Positions 15,345 to 22,668 of a DNA stretch of 25,097 bases are shown piece by piece. The translations under genes and the position numbers were made by a program. A model generated the notes under the pieces. It searched no databases. It worked only from the letters and a program-made list of their open reading frames with translations, and had not been told where the DNA came from. Positions within the stretch are counted from its first letter, which is position 1. Each line of letters opens with the position of its first letter. This DNA comes from a virus: positions 1 to 25,097 of the IMG/VR virus record IMGVR_UViG_3300033153_011703. One strand, given 5' to 3'.

Positions 15345-17047
15345 AAAAATTATTAATAATATTATCGATGGTTTTAATGCCGATTTTTGCATTTGCAACT
15401 GTTACTGAAACTAATGGTAATGATGCCGTTAATCAGACTATTCAAAGTATGGCTCCAGCAGAGAAGGATACTATTATTGTTCAAGCCGATGACACTTTAG
15501 AAATTACAGGCTCTTGGCAAGCAGGCACAACAGATACAACCTGTTCATTTATATATGTAAGACAGGATGGAGTGCTACGTTGGACTGGAAATTCAAGAGC
15601 AAATATTGCTCACTTATGGTTAGGCAATAAAGGTGATGGAGATCCTTGGGACATTGATTATGGTGGAACATTAGAATTAGGTGCATCCGACACTCTTGCT
15701 TTATGGAAATTAGCTGATAGACCTTCATCTGATTACAGTATTAGTGGTGATGGTGATGGAGGGGCAGGTGCCGATGCACAAGTGACTATTGACGGTGGTT
15801 CTTGGTCAACGATGGCAGTTATTATGGGAATGGAAGGACAAGAAGCTCGTCCAAGTCCTGTAATATGGTGGAACGATAATCAATTTCATTTTAATGCAAG
15901 TTATTGTAAATTTCGCAGGTTAGGCGATACAACGGGTTATCCGGGGTTAAGTTATTGGACGGTTGCAAGTGATGTAGTTATAGAAAATTGTATATTTGAT
16001 TCAGCTTTTTACTGGTCACCCGGCGGTGATGGCGATACCCTTTTAAATTGTTCTTTATTTATGTATGAAGATGCCAATTGGCCTGTTGTTAGTATTAAAG
16101 GAGATTTTGAGACTCGATATTCTATTAAGGATTGTGACTTTATAGGTAACCAAGAGAACGTAGAGGACGCAGGAGAAAGGGCATTATTAGGTGTGCAAAG
16201 ACTTGATTCATTAACGATTGATGGTTGCACCTTTGTTGGTATTAATGGGAATTTTACAAATGACTATGTTTTTGGATTGGGGATTGATGCTGATGATATT
16301 GACACTTTAACAATCCGGAGTTGTGTTTTTGATACTTTTACTTTTTGTATTAGTTTAGTTAATATTACAGAAGGAATGATTGAGGATAATCTTATAGGTT
16401 TTGGAAGGCACGAGGGATTAATCTATGACCCTAATGATGGTGACAATACTGTCATTCAGAATAATCAGTTTTATGGAACGAATAGTGCATTGGGACATTT
16501 ACTCTTTTATTTTGATTCTGATGGTAGTGATGATGGTGAAAATCCAAATATTTCAGTCTTATATAATACATTCGCATCTGAGGATGGTGAAATATCATTA
16601 ATGCAATGGGGATCACCAAGTCCGCCTGATGCCAGTGGTTTTACTATAAGTGGATGGGATATCATTGGCAATGCATTTGCAGGTGCTGGAAGTGATATTA
16701 CCTTAGACGATTCAACACATATAGTTTGTGATGAATTTAAACATAATGCTTATGATTCTATTGGGTATGATCCAAATTCTGATTTAATTATTTCTGGCTC
16801 TGCTTATTCTATTCCCGATTCAAATCTTAATGACCAATCATCTTATGGTTTTCTCGATTCGATTGTGCATGATTATAGACTTGCTGATGGTTCCCCGATG
16901 ATAGATGCCGCTGATTCAGTTTATTGGGTTCAAGTTTATATACCAGCTGACAGTTCAACTGCGCCAGGGAATATAGGATATTATCAAGTTGTTGCTGGAA
17001 TAATTAAACATGTTATGAAAACTCATTTAAGGAATGTTCATTTTTGA
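15341..17047 (+). CDS. Exported right-handed beta-helix protein
   Basis: This 568-aa protein begins with a 19-residue signal peptide (MKKLLIILSMVLMPIFAFA). Residues about 190-450 show repeating short strands typical of a parallel beta helix: VVIENCIFDSAFY, YSIKDCDFIGNQ, LTIDGCTFVGING, LTIRSCVFDTFT, GMIEDNLIGFG, TVIQNNQFYG. DYRLADGSPMIDAADS (511-526) is the closing motif seen in many secreted beta-helix proteins. Phage tailspikes use this fold to cut surface polysaccharide, but no catalytic residues can be assigned. ATG 15341 overlaps the previous TGA, with no ribosome site of its own, so translation depends on the upstream gene. Confidence 0.85.
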   Translation: MKKLLIILSMVLMPIFAFATVTETNGNDAVNQTIQSMAPAEKDTIIVQADDTLEITGSWQAGTTDTTCSFIYVRQDGVLRWTGNSRANIAHLWLGNKGDGDPWDIDYGGTLELGASDTLALWKLADRPSSDYSISGDGDGGAGADAQVTIDGGSWSTMAVIMGMEGQEARPSPVIWWNDNQFHFNASYCKFRRLGDTTGYPGLSYWTVASDVVIENCIFDSAFYWSPGGDGDTLLNCSLFMYEDANWPVVSIKGDFETRYSIKDCDFIGNQENVEDAGERALLGVQRLDSLTIDGCTFVGINGNFTNDYVFGLGIDADDIDTLTIRSCVFDTFTFCISLVNITEGMIEDNLIGFGRHEGLIYDPNDGDNTVIQNNQFYGTNSALGHLLFYFDSDGSDDGENPNISVLYNTFASEDGEISLMQWGSPSPPDASGFTISGWDIIGNAFAGAGSDITLDDSTHIVCDEFKHNAYDSIGYDPNSDLIISGSAYSIPDSNLNDQSSYGFLDSIVHDYRLADGSPMIDAADSVYWVQVYIPADSSTAPGNIGYYQVVAGIIKHVMKTHLRNVHF

Positions 17048-19056
17048 AAAAGTTATTATACATATTGTTATTAATTCCAATATTGGCGATTGCCATAGAT
17101 GAACCGGGCGATCATATAAATACTTGGCATTACTGTCTTGGATTCGGATGGGATGAGCCACATCCTCACCAAGAATTAACTCTTGATAGTGTAGGTGCGT
17201 TTGATTGGGTAGTATTTTCTACTAATTCAGATGATATTGATTCGATTAGAAACGCCAATCCCGATATTATAATTACTAATTATACAGACCATATGTTTGC
17301 ATCAGGCCATATATACAATGAGCTGTATAAAGGAAGTGTTGCTGGAGATTTTGACCCTGAAGGTGTAAGCTATCATTATGCTGTTGATGGAGTAATGACA
17401 AATGAGGTTGTAACTTGGACTATTGATGACGCAACAGAAGATAGATTTGGGGTAGATATTATTGATAATAATGGACAGGGTTGTTTTATTTACGATGCTT
17501 CAGTTCCGTCATTTACGGACATTACTGTGGCGGCCTATACTACCGGAGGGAATGAAGCGTTTTGTCAAGACGATGATGACTGTCTTTATTTAGGAACATT
17601 GGGACGTTTCAAAGAAGCCACGTTTGATTTATCAACTCCCGCTCATGCTGACTGGGCAGGGATATGGGAATATTATAATGGTTCTACTTGGTCGGCATTA
17701 TCTGGTATTTCAGACGGCACCAGTGATATGACTCAAGATGGTAAAGTTGAATGGACGGTTCCGACAACAGCACAATGGTCAAGAACTGATTCAGGAACGG
17801 TTGGCGATGAAGCACTGATTGATTGGTGGGTCAGACTTCGATGCACTGATGCCGGGACAACTCAGCCAAGTATGGTTAATGTCGTTGGGCAATCTTATAT
17901 AACTGATGAATCTGGCGACTTAGGTATTCCGGGTTGGGATCCGGCAAATGATACCGACGACGATGGCGTTTGGGACACTAATAATAATTCAGATGCGACA
18001 GCTACTTTTCCGCATCATTCAAGGATATTAAGTTTATGGGGATTTGATTTAAACAGTGGATATTATAATAAGCGGGATAGTATCTTTTTAAGGATGTATA
18101 GAGAGTATATATTTAATGATGTTGTTACAAAAAGTGGTAATGGTTATTATGGAGATGACTGGGGATTCATGGGACTCTTTGGTCTTGAAAGATTAAAGTT
18201 AGAGTGGTTCATTGATAATGCTTCTACTTGGCAGGAAGCTGATTCCTTCCAAAATTCTTGGTCTTGGAATTTACAGTGTCGAGCGGTTAGGGATACATTA
18301 GTCGCCGCCAATAGCCCTGATACCTTAGCTGGTGGAAATGTCGGAGCATTAGCATCTATCCGAAAGTATTGGCCTCACGATGATTCAACTACTTCTCCAA
18401 TGCACTATCAATTAGTTGAAGGTTGGTCTAATATGGAAAGTGGTGGGGCAAGATGGGTTGCGGATGTTAATGGGTCTGACAGAAGGTTGCTATTAGACCC
18501 ACTGGTTGCGGCGGCAAAGGGACAAAGCCTGTTATTGCAACAACTTTATCAGGATGATTGGCTTTCGGAAAGATGGGATAATTATACAATAGCCAGTCAT
18601 TATATGATACAAGGGCCGGGAATTTATTACGGAATAGGGAAAGATGGAGACTCTTATGGTAACAGGGATATCACTATGCCAGAAGCAGTAAAATTTGATA
18701 TTGGCGATCCATTAATAGCAAACGACACCTTAAATTTAGCGTATTTTGATTTAGATGATAGCGTGAGTTTTTCTTTTGACGCTACCGATTCAACAAGCCA
18801 TGAGGTTCACATATTAGGGAGATATTTTGATAACGCCTTAGTTTTATGTCGATATAAATGGGCTTGGAACTCTGTTTATGATTCAAGTAGTGGGATAGTG
18901 GTTACGCTTCCAAATTATTATAGAAGATTGAAATCGGATAGCACGGTATTAGATGAGGCTGATACAGTTGTTTTATTAGCGGGTGACGGTGCAATACTGA
19001 TGTTAGAAGAGGCCGAAGCACCAACTAATAAAAAATTAATGCTTAGAAGGGATTGA
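17044..19056 (+). CDS. Exported glycoside-hydrolase-like protein with inserted beta module
   Basis: This 670-aa protein has a signal peptide (residues 1-17, ending AIA). FDWVVFSTNSDDIDSIRNAN (about 57-76) resembles the opening strands of GHL15-type barrel hydrolases. A beta module (about 95-290, with IWEYYNGSTWSALSGISDGT and WWVRLRC) looks inserted into the barrel. DTDDDGVWD (303-311) fits a DxDxDGxxD calcium loop. The barrel resumes with NGYYGDDWG (366-374, possible acid residues), IASHYMIQGPGIYYGIG and PEAVKFDIGDPL, and the C-terminal beta domain (YFDNALVLCRYKW, YYRRL, GAILML) is typical of glycosidases. The start is TTG 17044, overlapping the previous TGA. A polysaccharide substrate is inferred; the catalytic pair is not proven. 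Confidence 0.75.
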   Translation: MKKLLYILLLIPILAIAIDEPGDHINTWHYCLGFGWDEPHPHQELTLDSVGAFDWVVFSTNSDDIDSIRNANPDIIITNYTDHMFASGHIYNELYKGSVAGDFDPEGVSYHYAVDGVMTNEVVTWTIDDATEDRFGVDIIDNNGQGCFIYDASVPSFTDITVAAYTTGGNEAFCQDDDDCLYLGTLGRFKEATFDLSTPAHADWAGIWEYYNGSTWSALSGISDGTSDMTQDGKVEWTVPTTAQWSRTDSGTVGDEALIDWWVRLRCTDAGTTQPSMVNVVGQSYITDESGDLGIPGWDPANDTDDDGVWDTNNNSDATATFPHHSRILSLWGFDLNSGYYNKRDSIFLRMYREYIFNDVVTKSGNGYYGDDWGFMGLFGLERLKLEWFIDNASTWQEADSFQNSWSWNLQCRAVRDTLVAANSPDTLAGGNVGALASIRKYWPHDDSTTSPMHYQLVEGWSNMESGGARWVADVNGSDRRLLLDPLVAAAKGQSLLLQQLYQDDWLSERWDNYTIASHYMIQGPGIYYGIGKDGDSYGNRDITMPEAVKFDIGDPLIANDTLNLAYFDLDDSVSFSFDATDSTSHEVHILGRYFDNALVLCRYKWAWNSVYDSSSGIVVTLPNYYRRLKSDSTVLDEADTVVLLAGDGAILMLEEAEAPTNKKLMLRRD

Positions 19057-19060
19057 TAAA

Positions 19061-19621
19061 ATGAAAAAATTAATAATCATCATTATGCTTTGTTTTCTGG
19101 CTATAATCAATTCTGTGGCTCAGAGATCAGTTGATAATGTGCCTGGATGGATTACTTTTAATAAAGCAATCCCATGTGATTCTGTTTTAATTTATATTGG
19201 TGATGATTCTACCAGTTGGGATTTAGGTCGAACTCACATGGTTGAGGTCTTTTCGGACGATTCAAAAAACTGGGCTTATAAGCCGACATTAACCGAAAAC
19301 GGAAATCAGGTCGTTAAAATCATTTATTATCCAACTGGTGGCGATTCTGCCTTTTTTGCAGGAACATGGTACAACGATTATGTTGAGTTAGATACGACAA
19401 TATTGGCCAGTGTTGGAGATGTGGCACAAGAAGTTCTTGACACAATGGGAATATATTTAACAATTATAGGAGGATCTAAATCTCATGCTGCTAAAGCATC
19501 CAATTGTGATTCAATATTTATTATAAACACAAGTGGAGATACTACTGATGTATTGGAATATTGGCATGTTGGAGGATCATCAGGTGATTTTCCTGATAGT
19601 GTTGTAGGAATAGATTGGTAA
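19061..19621 (+). CDS. Exported protein, last of the secreted set
   Basis: This 186-aa protein has a 20-residue signal peptide (MKKLIIIIMLCFLAIINSVA) followed by Gln at +1. Cys 11 lies within the hydrophobic core and not in a lipobox, so a lipoprotein is unlikely. The mature part is beta-rich and acidic, with WITFNKAIPCDSVLIYIGDD and a centre containing KIIYYPTGGDSAFFAGTWYN. No family is recognised. ATG 19061 follows AAGGGATTGATAAA. Its first 12 coding bases are identical to those of the beta-helix gene. Confidence 0.8.
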   Translation: MKKLIIIIMLCFLAIINSVAQRSVDNVPGWITFNKAIPCDSVLIYIGDDSTSWDLGRTHMVEVFSDDSKNWAYKPTLTENGNQVVKIIYYPTGGDSAFFAGTWYNDYVELDTTILASVGDVAQEVLDTMGIYLTIIGGSKSHAAKASNCDSIFIINTSGDTTDVLEYWHVGGSSGDFPDSVVGIDW

Positions 19622-19624
19622 ATT

Positions 19625-20086
19625 ATGGGCGGTGGAAGATATAGAGGAGCTGGCAAACGAGATCATCGATATGGTGATCGTGAAACTACTGTTAGTGATT
19701 CAATTGTTGTCACTCCAGATCCTATTTCAGCAGTAGTTACTGTAGTTGATCCAACAGTAATTCTTGGCTCAATTGTTGTCACTCCAGATCCTATTTCAGC
19801 AGTAGTTACTGTAGTTGATCCAACAGTAATTATATCAGATGCCGGAGTAATTACTGTTTGGGCAAGAGTGAATGGGGTTGATGTTCCGAATACTGGTGCT
19901 GTGAAAAAAGTTGTTGGAAGTGATGTTTTAACATTTATTCATGAGATTGAATTGGAAAAAGATGATTATTATGAATTAGTATTTGCTGTTGAAGATATAA
20001 GTGTTTATCTTGATGCAATACCAATTTCGTCAGTTGGCCCGGAAACTCCGTCAGCTGTCTTAAATGTAAAGAAGGCAAAAGTATGA
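19625..20086 (+). CDS. C-terminal half of a jelly-roll protein behind a repeat stalk
   Basis: The 153-aa product starts with a basic, Gly-rich stretch (MGGGRYRGAGKRDHRYGDRE), then carries the unit SIVVTPDPISAVVTVVDPTV twice (about residues 26-69). The rest is ITVWARVNGVDVPNTGAVKK, then HEIELEKDDYYELVFAVED and PETPSAVLNVKKAKV. This last part matches the second half of the phage jelly-roll domain whose first half is the 93-aa protein at 11216. There is no signal peptide. The stop overlaps the next start (ATGA). It may complete the split fold by pairing, or be a truncated copy on a new stalk. Confidence 0.75.
   Translation: MGGGRYRGAGKRDHRYGDRETTVSDSIVVTPDPISAVVTVVDPTVILGSIVVTPDPISAVVTVVDPTVIISDAGVITVWARVNGVDVPNTGAVKKVVGSDVLTFIHEIELEKDDYYELVFAVEDISVYLDAIPISSVGPETPSAVLNVKKAKV
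19700..19831 (+). repeat. Perfect 63-bp tandem repeat, 69-bp period
   Basis: A 63-bp unit (19700-19762) recurs without a mismatch at 19769-19831, separated by CTTGGC. It encodes 21 residues (SIVVTPDPISAVVTVVDPTVI) twice, with Leu-Gly between. Lack of any silent difference suggests a recent duplication or ongoing correction. It lies just before the split jelly-roll half. Confidence 0.9.
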
Positions 20087-20532
20087 CACATGATGAATCA
20101 TTAAAACTTCATTTAAAAGAAACACTCATTTTACCAAAAGATGCAGTTGATTGGCTTATGATGGTTTGGACTTCTATTCAAACTTTTGATGATTATGCAG
20201 ACGGTGATAAAGTGAAACGAGATGATCTTGATTCTTTAATATGGAATATGGTTATTGGAATGCCACAAAATACATTCTATTTTAAACATTCACAATCATT
20301 GTGGCCTGTTATGGCAACAGCAATATTAAAATGGCAGGCATCAGACACTGTTGAAAGATCTGGAAAAGCTGATGAAATGTCATTCGCTTGGCGTGCAAGT
20401 TTCTATGATGTTGTTTTATTTGTTTACGCGCTTGTTCACGGTCATGGAATGGCTACAAAAAATGCTCATATAATTATGAAGTTGTATGGAGAAGATTTTA
20501 AAAATTATATACAGGAGGTAAACAATGCCTGA
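20083..20532 (+). CDS. Conserved podovirus protein at the gp14 position
   Basis: This 149-aa, mostly helical protein contains LILPKDAVDWLMMVWTSIQT, KWQASDTVER, WRASFYDVVLFVYALVHGHG and YGEDFKNYIQEV. The WRASFYDVV and HG stretch recurs in podovirus proteins encoded before the ejection genes. In P22 the gene here is 14, of similar size, which assists ejection-protein incorporation. I assign by size and order, not by clear sequence identity to gp14. It overlaps both neighbours (ATGA at its start; 8 nt at its end). Confidence 0.75.
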   Translation: MTHDESLKLHLKETLILPKDAVDWLMMVWTSIQTFDDYADGDKVKRDDLDSLIWNMVIGMPQNTFYFKHSQSLWPVMATAILKWQASDTVERSGKADEMSFAWRASFYDVVLFVYALVHGHGMATKNAHIIMKLYGEDFKNYIQEVNNA

Positions 20533-21268
20533 TCCTGTTACTGGAATAACTGCTGGAGCCACTATTTTTTCCAGCGTTTCTAATGCAAATGCTCAAAAGA
20601 AATCCGCAGCCACGGCTGCTGGGGCACAAACAAGAGCAAGTGAAGCGGCTATTTCTGAGAATAGAAGACAGTTTGAAAGAACCCAAGAATTATTAAGTCC
20701 CTATGTTTCTGCCGGGACAGATGCTTTAAGTAGAGAAAGAGATTTATCCGGTCTTAATGGTCAAGAAGCACAGGCAAAAGCGATTGCCGCTATTGAATCT
20801 TCTCCGGGATTTCAAAATGTAGCGAGTCAAGGTGAGAAAGCGATACTCGCTAATGCCTCTGCTACAGGTGGATTAAGAGGTGGTAACACACAGGGTTTTC
20901 TCGCTGAATTTAGACCAAATTTATTGCAAGAATATCTTGAAAGAGAATCTGCAAGATTAACCGGATTAAGAACAGCGGGTCAAAATGCTGCTGCTGGAAC
21001 TGGCGCGGCAGGATTACAAACTGGCGCAAATATTGGTAATATACAGCTTGGAATAGGAGATATTCAAGCTCGTGAAGCTCTTGCTCGTGGTCAAGCTGGA
21101 ATAGATCTTACTGGTGGAATTACTGAAGGTATTGGAATAATAACTTCTGGTTATGAAAATAGAAATAGAAATAGGTCTGGTGATGGATATAATTATTTAC
21201 CATCATCAACTCCAATGGGGCCAGCTGGTCCTGCGGATGAAGCTGATTGGCCAAGAGGGGGATTTTAA
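20525..21268 (+). CDS. Ejection protein 1, P22 gp7-like
   Basis: This 247-aa protein (P22 gp7 is 229 aa) should be packed in the head and injected before the DNA. The family signature is strong: RRQFERTQELLSPYVSAGTD, IESSPGFQNVASQGEKAI, then NASATGGLRGGNTQG and FRPNLLQEYLERESARL. The C-terminal half is Gly/Ala-rich with repeated small residues (GQNAAAGTGAAGLQTGANIG), apt for a membrane-crossing role. It starts at ATG 20525 behind AGGAGGTAAACA, one of the best ribosome sites in the window, inside the previous gene's end. No P22-type N-terminal propeptide was checked. Confidence 0.85.
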   Translation: MPDPVTGITAGATIFSSVSNANAQKKSAATAAGAQTRASEAAISENRRQFERTQELLSPYVSAGTDALSRERDLSGLNGQEAQAKAIAAIESSPGFQNVASQGEKAILANASATGGLRGGNTQGFLAEFRPNLLQEYLERESARLTGLRTAGQNAAAGTGAAGLQTGANIGNIQLGIGDIQAREALARGQAGIDLTGGITEGIGIITSGYENRNRNRSGDGYNYLPSSTPMGPAGPADEADWPRGGF

Positions 21269-21269
21269 A

Positions 21270-22667
21270 ATGTCAATTGATTATAGATTAAATATACCAC
21301 CACCATCAGAAGGAATTACACGGGGTCTTCAAACTGGTGATTTTCTTGCTGCAAGAAGAACCGCCAGAGAACAACAACAAGCTGCTACGGAACAGCAGGC
21401 AAAAATCACTGAAGCCGTATCTGCTCTTGGTGATAACCCAACACCAGATGATTACCTTAGATTATCTAACAGAATGGCAGCGATTATGCCTGATATGTCT
21501 AAACAGATGTATGATAGATTTACTAATATGAAAACAGAAGCTCAGCAGGAATGGTTGAGTTTTTCAGGACAAGTCATAAATGCTCTTAAAACAAAACCAG
21601 AAGTCGGAATTAGATTGTTAGAAGAAAGAGCAGAAGCATATGAGAATGACACCGATAAAAGTAATGATGAACAAGCAAAGGCAATGAGGGTTGCGGCTGA
21701 AAGTGCTAAATTAGATCCGGCAGCCGGTGTTGATTCAATGGCATCTATCATTGCAGGACTACCTGGTGGTTTTGAAACATTAAAAGGATTGAATATCTGG
21801 AGTGAAGAAAAACGCACTGAAGAACTTCATCCGGGCGTAATGACTCTTCAGGAAATCGAACAGAATAAAGGCTTAACTATGATTGAAAAATGGAAAGCCG
21901 AAACAGACTTAACTCGTGCAAAAATTGAAACTGAGATCTTGCGCCCACAGATGATTCGAGATGAATTGGCCGCGGCTGGAGATCTTTCAACAAAAGATAG
22001 AACAGATATAGAAATTAAATATTATGATAGATATATAAAACAGATCCAACCTTATTATGTTGCGAGACAACAATACGATAAACTTCTTGCATCATCTCAA
22101 CAAGGAACTGGTGTTGGTGATCTTGCTCTTATTTTTGGATTTATGAGAATGCTTGATCCCGGATCCGTGGTGCGTGAATCAGAGTTTGCTCGTGCAGCTG
22201 CTACTGGTGGACTTATGAGACAACTTATGGTTTTAGGATATAAAATCGAAAAGGGAGAGTTACTCGAAAAAAGTCAAAGGAAAGAGTTTGCTGAGTTAGC
22301 AAAAATATATATGGAAGGTGCTGAGAATAGTGCAAGGAAAGATTACATTGATTTACGAGCACCTGTTGAATCTTATAATTTATCCGCAAGGAATGTTTTT
22401 GGATATGACCCTCTTGGAATGGGGATGCATGAAAAGACTCTTTTAGAGCTTGAAGAAGAATATGAAAGCGGGAGAATATCTGAACGATTCGATCTTGATG
22501 AACTTGACTTTAGTTCAAAAGGTGGCGCTTGGGGAGGAAGTAAAAAAAGTGAAGCCGCTGAGGTTGAAAAGTATTTGAATGAAAATTCCGTGGGTTGGGA
22601 TCAAGATTATGTTCAACCAGATGCCACTAACACAAATGATTTTGTAACAGATCTATTAGGTGATTAA
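21270..22667 (+). CDS. Ejection protein 2, P22 gp20-like
   Basis: This 465-aa protein (P22 gp20 is 471 aa) is largely helical. It has a Gln/Ala-rich stretch (RTAREQQQAATEQQAKI, residues 26-42), a long charged helical centre, and SGVGDLAL-type motif GTGVGDLALIFGFMRMLDPG with SVVRESEFA (about 285-315), which I associate with internal virion proteins of podoviruses. GYDPLGMG and an acidic C-terminus follow. I use ATG 21270, 1 nt after the previous stop; the longer frame starts inside gp7-like coding and lacks a ribosome site. Function follows from order and the motif. Confidence 0.8.
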   Translation: MSIDYRLNIPPPSEGITRGLQTGDFLAARRTAREQQQAATEQQAKITEAVSALGDNPTPDDYLRLSNRMAAIMPDMSKQMYDRFTNMKTEAQQEWLSFSGQVINALKTKPEVGIRLLEERAEAYENDTDKSNDEQAKAMRVAAESAKLDPAAGVDSMASIIAGLPGGFETLKGLNIWSEEKRTEELHPGVMTLQEIEQNKGLTMIEKWKAETDLTRAKIETEILRPQMIRDELAAAGDLSTKDRTDIEIKYYDRYIKQIQPYYVARQQYDKLLASSQQGTGVGDLALIFGFMRMLDPGSVVRESEFARAAATGGLMRQLMVLGYKIEKGELLEKSQRKEFAELAKIYMEGAENSARKDYIDLRAPVESYNLSARNVFGYDPLGMGMHEKTLLELEEEYESGRISERFDLDELDFSSKGGAWGGSKKSEAAEVEKYLNENSVGWDQDYVQPDATNTNDFVTDLLGD

Positions 22668-22668
22668 T

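Noticed and set aside
19061-19120. Lipoprotein signal in the last exported protein
   Set aside because: Its Cys 11 lies within the hydrophobic core without a small-residue lipobox, and a normal cleavage site follows at SVA/Q.
19700-19831. The 63-bp repeat as template/variable repeats of a diversity-generating retroelement
   Set aside because: The copies are identical with no adenine-specific changes, and no reverse transcriptase is in the window.
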